From CSP1-5 sp964558395 (GTDB taxonomy: Bacteria > Methylomirabilota > Methylomirabilia > Methylomirabilales > CSP1-5), in NCBI GenBank assembly GCA_964558395.1, contig CAZLDS010000006.1, positions 21,507 through 85,506 of the forward strand: 64,000 nt of DNA, given 5' to 3'. How positions within the stretch are numbered: position 1 is the first letter of the stretch; the number at the start of each line of letters is the position of its first letter. The position numbers and the translations under genes are program-made. The notes under the pieces are model-generated. The model was not told the origin of the DNA and did no database searches. It worked only from the letters and a program-made list of their open reading frames with translations. This document shows, piece after piece, positions 32,113-41,053 of the stretch.

Positions 32113-33246
32113 TTAGGCGTCTCCCGATGGCGTCCAGGGGCTGACAGGCTCAGTCACGTACCCTTCGAGCAAAAGGTCATCGCCGATGTCCTCGACCTTG
32201 AGTTGCTTAACGTGGAGTGCTTCTATGAGCTTTTCCACACCCTCCCCCTGGAGGAGCGTTGGGGCCTTCTTTCCTCCGATCAGGATGGGGGCGAACATCA
32301 GGACGAGCTTGTCCACAATGCCCGCCTGGAGCGCGGCCGTTGCCAATCTTCCTCCTCCTTCAATCATGACGGAGGTGATCGCGCGGCGCCCTAGCTCGCG
32401 GATCAGATGGGGGAGAGAAACCCCGCCTGCACCTTCGGGAAGCACGATCACATCGGTTACCCGCTCTCGGAGTTGTCGGAGCCGAGCCTGAGAGACCCGC
32501 GGTCCGACGGCGACGAGCGGCGACTGGGACCCGCTCCGTAAGAGCCGTGCGCTCGCCGGAAGCCGGCCCCGTGTGTCCACCACCACGCGCAACGGGTCAC
32601 GGGCCTCCGTTCCGCGCAAGCGGGTGGTGAGCATGGGGTCATCTTTCAGGACCGTTCCGATGCCGACCATAACCGCGTCTAATGAATCGCGCATCTCGTG
32701 GACCCGGTGCCGGGCCAGATCGCCCGTAATCCATTGTGAATCGCCGGTCCGCGTAGCCAACTTGCCGTCCAGACTTAAAGCAGCCTTGAGGAGGACGTAG
32801 GGTTCTCCGGTTCGAATATACTTAAAATAGGGCTCGTTCAGCCGAACCACCTCCTCTTCAAGGAGGCCTACCTCGACGGCAATCCCCGCCTTCCGGAGGC
32901 GGTGCACCCCCCTCCCTGCCACGACCGGATTAGGGTCGTACGCGGCGACGACCACCTTGCTGATTCCGGCCTCGATAAGTGCATCCACACACGGAGGGGT
33001 TCTCCCATAATGCACACATGGCTCGAGGGTGACGTAACAGGCGGCTCCCGGTGCTGATCCCCCTGCCGCTTTGAGAGCGACTACTTCGGCATGATCCCCG
33101 CCTGCAGACGCGTGATATCCTTCGCCAACGACCGTTCCTTGCTGAGCGAGTACGGCTCCCACCAGCGGGTTCGGGCTGGTCCGCCCCCTGCCTTGAGCGG
33201 CGAGATGTAAGGCCCGCTCCATGTATGTCCGGTCGCCCTCGATCAT
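32113..33246 (-). CDS. ribD: Bifunctional diaminohydroxyphosphoribosylaminopyrimidine deaminase / reductase
   Basis: Second and third steps of riboflavin synthesis. The N-terminal deaminase domain has the zinc site HAEVVALK and YVTLEPCVHYGRTPPCVDALI. The C-terminal reductase domain (from about residue 150) has YVLLKAALSLDGKLATRTGDSQWITG, RVVVDTRGRLP and SVMIEGGGRLATAAL. At 377 residues it is full length. ATG 33246 has GGAG ahead. It leads the operon ribD-ribE-ribBA-ribH-nusB behind a promoter at 33291-33319. I see no FMN riboswitch in its leader. Confidence 0.95.
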   Translation of the reverse strand: MIEGDRTYMERALHLAAQGRGRTSPNPLVGAVLAQQGTVVGEGYHASAGGDHAEVVALKAAGGSAPGAACYVTLEPCVHYGRTPPCVDALIEAGISKVVVAAYDPNPVVAGRGVHRLRKAGIAVEVGLLEEEVVRLNEPYFKYIRTGEPYVLLKAALSLDGKLATRTGDSQWITGDLARHRVHEMRDSLDAVMVGIGTVLKDDPMLTTRLRGTEARDPLRVVVDTRGRLPASARLLRSGSQSPLVAVGPRVSQARLRQLRERVTDVIVLPEGAGGVSLPHLIRELGRRAITSVMIEGGGRLATAALQAGIVDKLVLMFAPILIGGKKAPTLLQGEGVEKLIEALHVKQLKVEDIGDDLLLEGYVTEPVSPWTPSGDA

Positions 33247-33290
33247 CCTGTTGCTCCGTTGGAGCCTTATTTCTCAATAACTTTCCGCCC

Positions 33291-33319
33291 AAGCTATCAC
33301 CCGGACTGAAAGGTGTCAA
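33291..33319 (-). promoter_or_regulatory. Promoter of the rib operon
   Basis: On the minus strand TTGACA (33319-33314) is followed by a 17-base spacer ending TGA and TAGCTT (33296-33291), an extended -10 arrangement. The start point would be about 38 bases upstream of the ribD ATG. Confidence 0.55.
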
Positions 33320-33353
33320 GGTCAATTGGTGTCATGAGAGGCCTTGGCAGGCG

Positions 33354-34259
33354 TCAGACTTCTCTCGTGAAAAGGGCCGCGGCGAATGCCGCGGCGGAAA
33401 AGGACTGAAGATCCCCAATGCCTTCCCCCAGCCCCACGTACCGCACTGGAAGTTGGAGTTCAGCCACAATCCCCACGACGGAGCCCCCCTTGGCCGTTCC
33501 GTCGAGTTTCGTGATGATCAGCCCAGAAATTCCGATGGCTTCATGGAACTCTCGCGCCTGCAGCGCCGCGTTGAGACCGGTCGTCCCGTCCAGGATCAGG
33601 AGGGTTTCGTGGGGGGCACCCGGAATGTTGCGCCCTACCACGCGGCGGATTTTCTTCAGCTCCTCCATTAGATTTTTTTTCGTGTGCAGGCGACCCGCCG
33701 TGTCGATGAAGACGAGATCTACCTCCCGAGCCTGTGCCGCCTGGAGTGCATCGAAGACCACCGCAGCCGGATCACCCCCTTGCTGATGCGCGATGACCTC
33801 TGCTCCCGCTCTTTGCCCCCAGACCTGGAGCTGTTCGATGGCGGCGGCCCGAAACGTGTCGGCAGCGGCGAGGAGGACCCGTTTCCTCTGGCGGGTTGCT
33901 CGAAAGGCGAGCTTGCCGATGGTGGTCGTCTTCCCGACCCCGTTTGCCCCGAGGACCAAAGCCACGTGGGGACGTACCTCCGGAATGGTTTCCTGGGGAC
34001 CGGAAAGGATGGCGGTGATTTGGCGTTTGAGGGCCTCCAGAACCTTCTCGGGCTCACTTCCTCCGGGAGAGAGGGCATCTAAGAGCAGGCGGGTGGTCGG
34101 CATTCCCACGTCAGCGGTAATCAGGATCTCCTCCAGTTCCTCGCGGAGATTCGCGTCCACGCGGGGGCGGGTCAGGAGCCGCGTTATCCGGTCGAAAAAT
34201 GTCTCTCGAGTCTTCTGGAGCCCGGTGCCGAGAAGAGAGAAGGGGATGGGGTCTACCAT
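33354..34259 (-). CDS. ftsY: Signal recognition particle receptor FtsY
   Basis: SRP-receptor GTPase that docks ribosome-nascent-chain complexes at the membrane. The 301-residue protein has the helical N domain (LREELEEILITADVG) and a G domain with GANGVGKTTTIGKLA, DTFRAAAIEQL, FIDTAGRLHTKKNLMEEL, TKLDGTAKGG and the C-terminal YVGLGEGIGDLQ. The long acidic A domain of the E. coli protein is absent, as in many non-enteric bacteria, so membrane contact must rest on the short N-terminal helix. It is 21 bases downstream of smc. Confidence 0.95.
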   Translation of the reverse strand: MVDPIPFSLLGTGLQKTRETFFDRITRLLTRPRVDANLREELEEILITADVGMPTTRLLLDALSPGGSEPEKVLEALKRQITAILSGPQETIPEVRPHVALVLGANGVGKTTTIGKLAFRATRQRKRVLLAAADTFRAAAIEQLQVWGQRAGAEVIAHQQGGDPAAVVFDALQAAQAREVDLVFIDTAGRLHTKKNLMEELKKIRRVVGRNIPGAPHETLLILDGTTGLNAALQAREFHEAIGISGLIITKLDGTAKGGSVVGIVAELQLPVRYVGLGEGIGDLQSFSAAAFAAALFTREV

Positions 34260-34280
34260 CGTCCGATTGCGCAGTCGCGA

Positions 34281-37200
34281 TCAGGAAGCGGTTGTGGTGG
34301 CCGCTTGCTCTACCTGTTGGCCGAACCGAACCGAGATCATACGCGAGACGCCCGGCTCCTCCATCGTGACTCCGTAGAGCAGATCGGCCATTTCGATGGT
34401 CCGAGGATGGTGCGTGACCAGAATGAACTGGGAGGTGGTGGCGAGCTCGCGGAGCAAAGAGGAAAAACGATCGACGTTGATATCGTCCAGGGCCGCATCG
34501 ACCTCGTCGAGTACGACAAACGGGCTCGGTCTTGTGGCCCACAGCGCCATGAGGAGTGAGATGGCCCCGAGAGTTTTCTCACCGCCGGAGAGGAGTGACA
34601 GCGTGGTGGTCCGCTTTCCCGGAATCCGCACGCGGATCTCGACTCCGGGCTCTTCGGTGTCTCCTCCCTCGGTCGGCACAAGCTCTGCCTCACCGCCACC
34701 AAAGAGGCGCTGCCAAAAGCGGTTCAACTGCTCGTTGACGGCAGTGAGGGTTTCAGCGAAGAGGGTTTTGATCGTCCGGTTGATCTCGGCAATTGTGGCC
34801 CTCAGCGAGGTGACAGAAGCCTTGAGATCTTCCGCCTGATCCGTCAGGAAGCGATACCGCTCCGAGAGGGCTTCGTACTCCTCGAGCGCCGCCATATTGA
34901 TCGGACCCATCGTTGCGATCTTTTGGCGAATCTCTTCGCTTTCGTGCGCGAGCACCTCGGGGGCCTGGGAGGGATCTTCCCCGTCCAGCGCCTCCGGGAG
35001 TCTGTCGCTGTCGGGAAACTCCTCCTGCAACCGCTTCTGCAGTAACGCACGTTCTGTGTTGAGCGTGGCCTGCCTCGTGGTGGCCGAAGCCTGCTGCTGC
35101 TGAATGTCGGTGAGCTCTTTTCTGCTCGCCTTGAGAGCCTCCTCTCGGGCGAGGACGCTTTGCCGGAGGTCATCCCGCTCTCGGTGAAGTTTCTGGACCG
35201 CCTGGGCCTCCTGGGTCTCTTGCTGACTTATGGCTCCAAGGGAGTCGTGGAGACCAGCGATCTCTTGGTTGAGCTTCGCTTCTCGGGAGCGTCCCTCTGC
35301 TGTCTCCTGGCGAATCTCCGCCTCGCGGATGCGCTCTCTCGCTCTATCAGCCTCTAGGCGCTCTATGGAGCGCGTTAAGGCCTCCCTTCGTTCCTGGAGG
35401 GAGGTCGATCGGATCCGGAGCTCCGCGACTTCTCCGTGAAGCTCCTGCTGCCGGGCCCGGAGCAGGCTCACCTGGCGGTCACACCCGGCGGCCTCTTCCC
35501 TGAGGGTATCCTCCTCCCGACCCCATATCTCCACGTCGCTCTGCGCGCTCTTGAGCGCCACCCCTAGTTCGTCGAGTTCCTGTTCGACGCGCGCCCGCTC
35601 AGCGGTGAGGAATGTGACATGGGTGCCGATCCGGGAGGCCACGGTGTGTACCTCGGCGAGAGAACGCTCGATCTCATGGCAAGCCGCTTCTGTCTCCTTG
35701 AGGGTATGCTCTTGCACGGTTAAGGCCTGTCGACGGTCGGCGAGTATCTCCTGAAGTCTCTCCCATTCGGTGTCGACCTCCTGAAGCTGTTCGGTTGTCC
35801 GAGCAATGACCTGAGGAAACTCCTCAAGTTCCCTCCGTCGACTCAGCAAGCTGAGAGAGGTGGTATTTCCCCCTTGGATGGGGCCGCGGGAGCTAAGGAC
35901 GGTGCCAGAGGCAGTGGCCACGCGGATCGGAGACGGGATCCGCTCAAGGAGGACCAGGGCGGTCGGGAGATCTTGGACGATCAGGGCATCCTCCAAGAGG
36001 GCATGAAGCAACGGTTGGAGGTCCTTGGGTGCCTTCACAAGTCGCACAGCTGGACCGACGATCCGCTCGGCGACCTTGGGGTCGAGCGAGGCTTGCACCG
36101 CGTGCAACGCCTCATCAAGCGAAGATACCTTTCGATCTCCGGCAAGCCATGCCCGCTTGCGAGGCAGCAGGGTGGCCCATCCAGTCCCGCCCTGCTCTAG
36201 ACAGTGGATCAGGGAAAGAGCATCGGCGGCGGTCGGGGTGAGAAGTCCCTGCTGGAGGTCGCCAAGAAGGGCTTCGACTGCCTTCTCCCAGGTCGCCTCA
36301 ACCCGAATCAGGCTAGAGAGAGGACCTTCGATTGCCTGACAGGCTGCCACCCCAGCCGCCTTGCCGTTGAGAAGGAACTGCTGCCCTTCATTGAGGCCTG
36401 CCAGACTTGCCTCGAGTTCTCGCAGGGAGTCAAGACGACTCTCGAGCCCACTCAGTTCTGCACGCAGCGCCGTTCGCCGGTCGGCCAGCGTTTCTTGGCG
36501 GCCCTGCAGCGCGGTGAGTTCCTCAGCGATGGTGTCCCGTTCCTCGTCGAGATTCTTCATCTTGAATTGCAGTTCTTGTAAGCGGTCCGTCAGTTCCCGT
36601 CCGCGGGTTCCGACGGCTTCCGATTCTGTCCAGGACGCGGTGAGCTGGCGATTGAGGGTCTCCCGCTCTTGCTCAAGGAGCCGATGTCGTTCCATCAGAG
36701 AGGCCACCTCATTCCGGCGGCTTACCAGTCGCTCGGTGAGGCCCAGGATCTCTTGCTTCTGTTGCTGAAGGAGTTCCTCACTTTGCCGGAGTTCCCCCTC
36801 CAGGCTTATCACAGCTTCATTGGCGTCCCGAAGCCGCCGGGAGACCTCAGCGAGTTCCTCACCGGTCAGATCCCGCATCTTCGTATCGGCGTCGCAGTCT
36901 TGCTGGAGGCGATCGAGCCGGTCCGCGGTTACGGTCAGCTCTTGTTCTTGTTCTTCATTACGCCGCCGCAGGTCGTGGAGCTGGCTCTCCCGAGAGCGCA
37001 CCTCGGTCTCCTCACGCTCCCGTTGGCTTCGCAACGTATACAGAAGCTCTTGGGCCGCCGTGATCCGTTTCTCCAGGTCCAGGTCCTGAAGGCGGCCGGT
37101 CTCCAAGGCAGTTTCTTCTTTTGAAACACGGAGCTGGCAGATTTCGTAAGCCTCCGTGATTTGCCTTGCCTGGTCGGTGACTCGATGGAGTTCCTCCTGG

Positions 37201-37910
37201 AGACGGCCGTCTTCCTGAAGGAGGAGCAGCGCCTGGATCTCTTTCAATCGGCGGGTCAGACGCTGGTAGCGTTCCGCCTTCTTGGCCTGGCGATGGAGGG
37301 AGTTGCGTTGCCGCTCGATCTCGGCGAGGACATCCCTGACCCTGAGCAGATTATGCTCCGCAGCTTGGAGCCGCGACAGGGCGGTATTTCGATTCACCTT
37401 GTACGACATGATCCCTGCCGCCTCCTCCAGGAGGGCCCGGCGGTCGGCGGGTTTTGAATTCAACAGGGATCCGACCCTCCCTTGCTCGATCAGCGCGTAG
37501 GGCTCTCGGCCAAGCCCGGTATCGAGGAAGAGGCGGGTGATGTCCTTGAGGCGACAGGGGGTATGATTCAGGAGATACTCGCTCTCGCCAGATCGGTAGA
37601 GGCGGCGGGTAATAGTCACTTCCTCATAGGGGACCGCCAGTTGGCCGTTAACATCCGAGAGGGTGAGGGAGACTTCAGCCATACCCACCCCTTTCCGATG
37701 GGTGTTTCCCGCGAAGATCATGTCTTCCATACGGTCGCCTCGGAGGGCCTTCGCGCTCTGCTCCCCCAACACCCACCGGATGGCGTCGAGGATATTGCTC
37801 TTGCCGCAGCCGTTGGGGCCCACAACGGCGGTCATCCCTGGTTGGAAGTCGATATGTAACCGATCAATGAAGGACTTAAACCCGAAGAGGGTCAGATTGC
37901 TGAGGTACAT
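34281..37910 (-). CDS. smc: Chromosome segregation ATPase SMC
   Basis: Core of the condensin complex with ScpA and ScpB. The 1209-residue protein has Walker A GPNGCGKSNILDAI at 31-44 and DGLG-region FLDTGLGREPYALIEQG. It then has long coiled-coil arms (residues about 170-500 and 680-1020), a hinge in between (AWLAGDRKVSSLDEALHA, ATASGTVLSSRGPIQGG), and the C-terminal head with signature LLSGGEKTLGAISLLMAL and Walker B PFVVLDEVDAALDDINVDRF. The order rnc-smc-ftsY is conserved in many phyla. Length and domain order are normal. Confidence 0.96.
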   Translation of the reverse strand: MYLSNLTLFGFKSFIDRLHIDFQPGMTAVVGPNGCGKSNILDAIRWVLGEQSAKALRGDRMEDMIFAGNTHRKGVGMAEVSLTLSDVNGQLAVPYEEVTITRRLYRSGESEYLLNHTPCRLKDITRLFLDTGLGREPYALIEQGRVGSLLNSKPADRRALLEEAAGIMSYKVNRNTALSRLQAAEHNLLRVRDVLAEIERQRNSLHRQAKKAERYQRLTRRLKEIQALLLLQEDGRLQEELHRVTDQARQITEAYEICQLRVSKEETALETGRLQDLDLEKRITAAQELLYTLRSQREREETEVRSRESQLHDLRRRNEEQEQELTVTADRLDRLQQDCDADTKMRDLTGEELAEVSRRLRDANEAVISLEGELRQSEELLQQQKQEILGLTERLVSRRNEVASLMERHRLLEQERETLNRQLTASWTESEAVGTRGRELTDRLQELQFKMKNLDEERDTIAEELTALQGRQETLADRRTALRAELSGLESRLDSLRELEASLAGLNEGQQFLLNGKAAGVAACQAIEGPLSSLIRVEATWEKAVEALLGDLQQGLLTPTAADALSLIHCLEQGGTGWATLLPRKRAWLAGDRKVSSLDEALHAVQASLDPKVAERIVGPAVRLVKAPKDLQPLLHALLEDALIVQDLPTALVLLERIPSPIRVATASGTVLSSRGPIQGGNTTSLSLLSRRRELEEFPQVIARTTEQLQEVDTEWERLQEILADRRQALTVQEHTLKETEAACHEIERSLAEVHTVASRIGTHVTFLTAERARVEQELDELGVALKSAQSDVEIWGREEDTLREEAAGCDRQVSLLRARQQELHGEVAELRIRSTSLQERREALTRSIERLEADRARERIREAEIRQETAEGRSREAKLNQEIAGLHDSLGAISQQETQEAQAVQKLHRERDDLRQSVLAREEALKASRKELTDIQQQQASATTRQATLNTERALLQKRLQEEFPDSDRLPEALDGEDPSQAPEVLAHESEEIRQKIATMGPINMAALEEYEALSERYRFLTDQAEDLKASVTSLRATIAEINRTIKTLFAETLTAVNEQLNRFWQRLFGGGEAELVPTEGGDTEEPGVEIRVRIPGKRTTTLSLLSGGEKTLGAISLLMALWATRPSPFVVLDEVDAALDDINVDRFSSLLRELATTSQFILVTHHPRTIEMADLLYGVTMEEPGVSRMISVRFGQQVEQAATTTAS

Positions 37911-38010
37911 GTATCTCCTCTGAGTTCGAGCCCCGATGTCCAGACGGAAAGTCCTTTAGACATAATAAGTTGGAGGCTGGACTTCGGGCAAACCTTTACA
38001 AATTGTGGGG

Positions 38011-38039
38011 AGGCTACCATAGGGCAAAACCCCTGTCAA
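38011..38039 (-). promoter_or_regulatory. Promoter of smc-ftsY
   Basis: On the minus strand TTGACA (38039-38034), a 17-base spacer ending TGG, and TAGCCT (38016-38011). A second possible -10, TATTAT, lies nearer smc with a poorer -35 (TTGCCC). Confidence 0.45.
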
Positions 38040-38062
38040 GGGAAATCCGCAAAATAGTGTGG

Positions 38063-38842
38063 TTACGCCCGAGAGGAACTCAAAATGTTGTGGTTGTCCT
38101 CCCAGTAGGCGAGGGCAACCCGGGCTGCGGCCTGTTCGGCGGCACGTCGGCTTTCTCCCTCGGCCCGTCCGAGTATCTCTCCTTTTACCATCACTTCTAC
38201 CTCGAACCGCCGCGCATGAGCGGGGCCCCACTGCTGGACGAGACGGTAACGTGGGGACGCCTTGAGCGCCCCCTGGAGCAGATTTTGAAGTTGAGATTTT
38301 GGATCAAGCGATACGTCAGGGTCGAACAGCGGCGCGAGATGTCGCTCGAGAAACTTCGTCACAGAACCGAGGTCGCGATCGAGAAAAAGAGCGGCGACGA
38401 CCGCCTCAAAACTTTCCGCAAGGAGCGCAGGCCGCCCCCGACCGCCCGGCTCCACGCTCTTTCCCAACCGCAGCATGGTGTAGAAGCCCAGTCGAGTTGC
38501 GGCCTCGGCTAACGTCGTGCGATTGACCATGCTGGCGCGCAGGCGAGTGAGTCCGCCGGGGGAAAAATTGGGGTACCTGTGATACATATGCAGGCTCATG
38601 AGGAGGGTGAGGATTGCGTCACCCAAAAAGGCCAATCGTTCAAACGCCTGCTCCTCTCCTCCAGCCGAAGGGTGCGTGAGCGCTGCCCGAAGCAGGGCCC
38701 GGTTGCGGAAGCGATGGCCGAGCTTCTGCTCACTCTCCCTGAGCCACGCATCCTTCTCTGGCACTTTCCTGCGCTGCCGCACGGGCGTTGTGTCCTCCTG
38801 AGGAGCAAAATTCGTTCCATGTGGTCGAATGATGTATCTCAT
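38063..38842 (-). CDS. rnc: Ribonuclease III, with altered catalytic positions
   Basis: Double-stranded RNA endonuclease of rRNA and mRNA processing. The 259-residue protein has an N-terminal RNase III domain (LGHRFRNRALLRAALTHPSA, ERLAFLGDAILTLL, VNRTTLAEAATRLG, ALLAESFEAVVAALFLD) and a C-terminal double-stranded-RNA-binding domain (DPKSQLQNLLQGALKASPRY, FEVEVMVKGEILGRAEGESRRAAEQAAARVAL). Two metal-site positions differ from the canonical set. The second Glu of ERLEFLGD is Ala (A71), and the Asp of LADTVEA is Glu (E143); D75 and E146 are kept. A 30-residue basic N-terminal extension precedes the domain. It lies upstream of smc in the same direction. It is an RNase III by family; activity is uncertain. 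Confidence 0.88.
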   Translation of the reverse strand: MRYIIRPHGTNFAPQEDTTPVRQRRKVPEKDAWLRESEQKLGHRFRNRALLRAALTHPSAGGEEQAFERLAFLGDAILTLLMSLHMYHRYPNFSPGGLTRLRASMVNRTTLAEAATRLGFYTMLRLGKSVEPGGRGRPALLAESFEAVVAALFLDRDLGSVTKFLERHLAPLFDPDVSLDPKSQLQNLLQGALKASPRYRLVQQWGPAHARRFEVEVMVKGEILGRAEGESRRAAEQAAARVALAYWEDNHNILSSSRA

Positions 38843-38913
38843 AGTATACGACCTCTCGTGCTGGGGACAGGAGACATTTATGTGGGCACACGGCGCGAGA
38901 CGACTTGGGGGAC

Positions 38914-38942
38914 TTGACAGAGAAGAAGGGCGCGGGTAGCAT
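38914..38942 (+). promoter_or_regulatory. Promoter of trxA
   Basis: TTGACA (38914-38919), 17-base spacer, TAGCAT (38937-38942). Start point near 38949, about 34 bases before the trxA ATG, in the divergent rnc-trxA gap. Confidence 0.55.
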
Positions 38943-38982
38943 GAAATATCCTGAAACCTGAATACCGACGCAAGGGGAGGAC

Positions 38983-39315
38983 ATGGCTGCGGAGCACATT
39001 GTCCAGGTGAGCGATGCCGATTTCGATCAAAAGGTCATCAACGGCCAGGGACTGACCATCGTGGATTTCTGGGCAGAGTGGTGCGCTCCCTGCCGCGTGA
39101 TTGCGCCTATCCTGGAAGAGTTGGCCCAGGAATATGCGGGAAAGGTGACGGTCGCCAAGCTCAATGTGGATGAGAATCCTCAGGCGGCGGCCCGTTTTGG
39201 CATTCGGAGTATCCCCACGCTCCTCTTCTTCAAGGGGGGGGAGCGGGTAGATCAGGTGATTGGGGCGGTTCCCCGGGGTGTTATCCAATCCAAGCTCGGT
39301 CCCTACCTCGACTAG
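38983..39315 (+). CDS. trxA: Thioredoxin
   Basis: Cytoplasmic disulfide reductase, 110 residues. The active site is WCAPC (W33-C37) within VDFWAEWCAPCRVIAPILEEL, with Ala in place of the usual Gly. This variant occurs in many bacterial thioredoxins. The cis-proline region IRSIPTLLFFKGG and the buried Asp (D28) are present. No signal peptide. ATG 38983 has GGGGAGG ahead. It is transcribed alone, divergently from rnc. Confidence 0.95.
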   Translation: MAAEHIVQVSDADFDQKVINGQGLTIVDFWAEWCAPCRVIAPILEELAQEYAGKVTVAKLNVDENPQAAARFGIRSIPTLLFFKGGERVDQVIGAVPRGVIQSKLGPYLD

Positions 39316-39402
39316 GACCCCCTTCCTCAGGTGAGTCGCAGACCGGCCTGCCGCGTTCGCGCTTCTCCCTGGTTTCGGTATACACTCCCGTCACTCCCCT
39401 GA

Positions 39403-39449
39403 AAGGTCAGACGAGGTTCCTTGACCTTCTCGTTTGTTCATGCTAGGTT
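39403..39449 (+). promoter_or_regulatory. trp operon promoter with overlapping inverted repeat (possible operator)
   Basis: TTGACC (39421-39426), 17 bases, TAGGTT (39444-39449) preceded by TGC as an extended -10. An inverted repeat, AAGGTCA (39403-39409) and TGACCTT (39422-39428), covers the -35 box. A repressor bound there would block RNA polymerase. It does not obviously match the E. coli TrpR operator, and no leader peptide with Trp codons is visible. Confidence 0.45.
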
Positions 39450-39475
39450 ATCGTCTCTATTTCTAGAGGTCTTTC

Positions 39476-40981
39476 ATGTATTACCCGTCCCGTGAAGTGT
39501 TTAAAGCGAAGACCCGTCTCGGGAACCTGATCCCTGTCTACCGCGAAGTGCTGGCCGATACCGAGACGGCGGTCTCGGCCTTCTTGAAGATTGGGGGAGG
39601 GGACTACGCCTTTCTGCTGGAAAGCGTTCAGGGAGGGGAGAAATGGGCCCGCTACAGCTTCTTGGGGCGCAATCCTTCATTGGTAATCCGGACCAAGGGA
39701 AGGGAGGCCGAGCTCTTCCGATCGGGCGCACCGCCGGAACGACGCCGAATTACCGATCCCCTGCACGTAGTCAGGGAAGCGCTCAGTGTATATCGACCGG
39801 TGAAAGTAGAGGGCTTGCCGCGCTTTTTTGGCGGCATGGTCGGGTACTTGTCCTATGACGCTGTCCGCTTTTTCGAGACCTTGCCAAACCAGACCGAGGA
39901 CGATCTCGGACTGCCCGACGCCGTGTTTCTGCTCACCGATACGCTGCTCATTTTTGACAACCTGAGCCAGCGGATCCAGGTGGTCTCCAATGCTTTTGTC
40001 CCTGACACGACCGAACGCGCAATGAAGGCCGCCTATGATCTTGCTGTGTCAAAGATCGAGGCCGTCGTCGCCGAGCTGTACAAGCCGTTGGATCCACCGG
40101 GGGTCGCTCCACTCCCCTCCTGCCCGTCCGAGGTGAAGTCAACCTTTTCTCGTGAGGGGTTCTGTCGAGCGGTCCTGGCGTGTAAGGACTATGTGGCAGC
40201 GGGTGATATTATCCAAGCAGTGCTTTCGCAGCGGCTCGAGCTCAAGACGGGCGCCGATCCCTTTAATGTATACCGAGCCCTCAGGATCATTAACCCATCC
40301 CCGTATATGTTTTTCCTTCGGTTGGGAGATCTCTCGCTGGCTGGGAGTTCTCCGGAGGTCCTGGTACGATTAGAAGAAGGACAGATCGACCTCCGGCCTA
40401 TCGCCGGCACCAGGCCCCGGGGCCGAAATGAGATAGAAGACCGCGCGCTCGCAATGGAACTCTTGGATGACCCGAAGGAGCGGGCCGAGCACATCATGCT
40501 TGTCGATCTCGGTCGGAATGATGTCGGGCGGGTCGCCACGCCGGGGAGTGTAGAAGTGAATGAGCTCATGGTGATCGAGCGTTACTCACACGTGATGCAC
40601 ATCGTCTCGAATGTGCGGGGACGACTTCAGGAAGGACGAGACGCCTTTGATCTCCTCCGGGCGACGTTCCCGGCTGGGACCGTCAGTGGGGCGCCGAAGA
40701 TCCGGGCGATGGAGATTATCGAAGAGTTGGAACCGGCCAAGCGCGGTCCATATGCGGGAGCGATCGGCTACGTCAGCTTCTCGGGCAATATGGACACGTG
40801 CATCACCATTCGAACCATTCTGTTCGCCAAGGAGCGGGCCTGGGTGCAGGTGGGAGCGGGGATCGTAGTGGACTCGGACCCCGACCGAGAGTATCAGGAA
40901 ACCCTGAGCAAGGCGGCAGCCATGCTCCGGGCCATCGAAATAACCGCGAGGGGCCTCGAAAAGTTGCCGATTCGCCCATGA
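39476..40981 (+). CDS. trpE: Anthranilate synthase component I
   Basis: Converts chorismate and ammonia to anthranilate, first step of tryptophan synthesis. The 501-residue protein has the feedback-site region FLLESVQGGEKWARYSFLG (the LLES motif binding Trp) and AGDIIQAVLSQRLEL. The chorismate-binding core follows with RPIAGTRPRGR, EHIMLVDLGRNDVGRV, ATFPAGTVSGAPKIRAME and VQVGAGIVVDSDPDREYQE. ATG 39476 has AGAGGT five bases ahead. It leads a complete trp cluster. Confidence 0.96.
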   Translation: MYYPSREVFKAKTRLGNLIPVYREVLADTETAVSAFLKIGGGDYAFLLESVQGGEKWARYSFLGRNPSLVIRTKGREAELFRSGAPPERRRITDPLHVVREALSVYRPVKVEGLPRFFGGMVGYLSYDAVRFFETLPNQTEDDLGLPDAVFLLTDTLLIFDNLSQRIQVVSNAFVPDTTERAMKAAYDLAVSKIEAVVAELYKPLDPPGVAPLPSCPSEVKSTFSREGFCRAVLACKDYVAAGDIIQAVLSQRLELKTGADPFNVYRALRIINPSPYMFFLRLGDLSLAGSSPEVLVRLEEGQIDLRPIAGTRPRGRNEIEDRALAMELLDDPKERAEHIMLVDLGRNDVGRVATPGSVEVNELMVIERYSHVMHIVSNVRGRLQEGRDAFDLLRATFPAGTVSGAPKIRAMEIIEELEPAKRGPYAGAIGYVSFSGNMDTCITIRTILFAKERAWVQVGAGIVVDSDPDREYQETLSKAAAMLRAIEITARGLEKLPIRP

Positions 40982-40994
40982 CCGGCCGGCAACC

Positions 40995-41022
40995 AATTTC
41001 GAAATTCGAATTTCGAAATTCG
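40995..41022. repeat. Tandem 14-bp AT-rich palindromic repeat between trpE and trpG
   Basis: AATTTCGAAATTCG occurs twice head to tail (40995-41008 and 41009-41022), followed by AAATTTT. Each unit contains TTCGAA palindromes, so the block can fold into several hairpins. It is strikingly AT-rich for this genome. Confidence 0.8.
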
Positions 41023-41053
41023 AAATTTTGAGTCCCGTGAATGGTGAATTACG

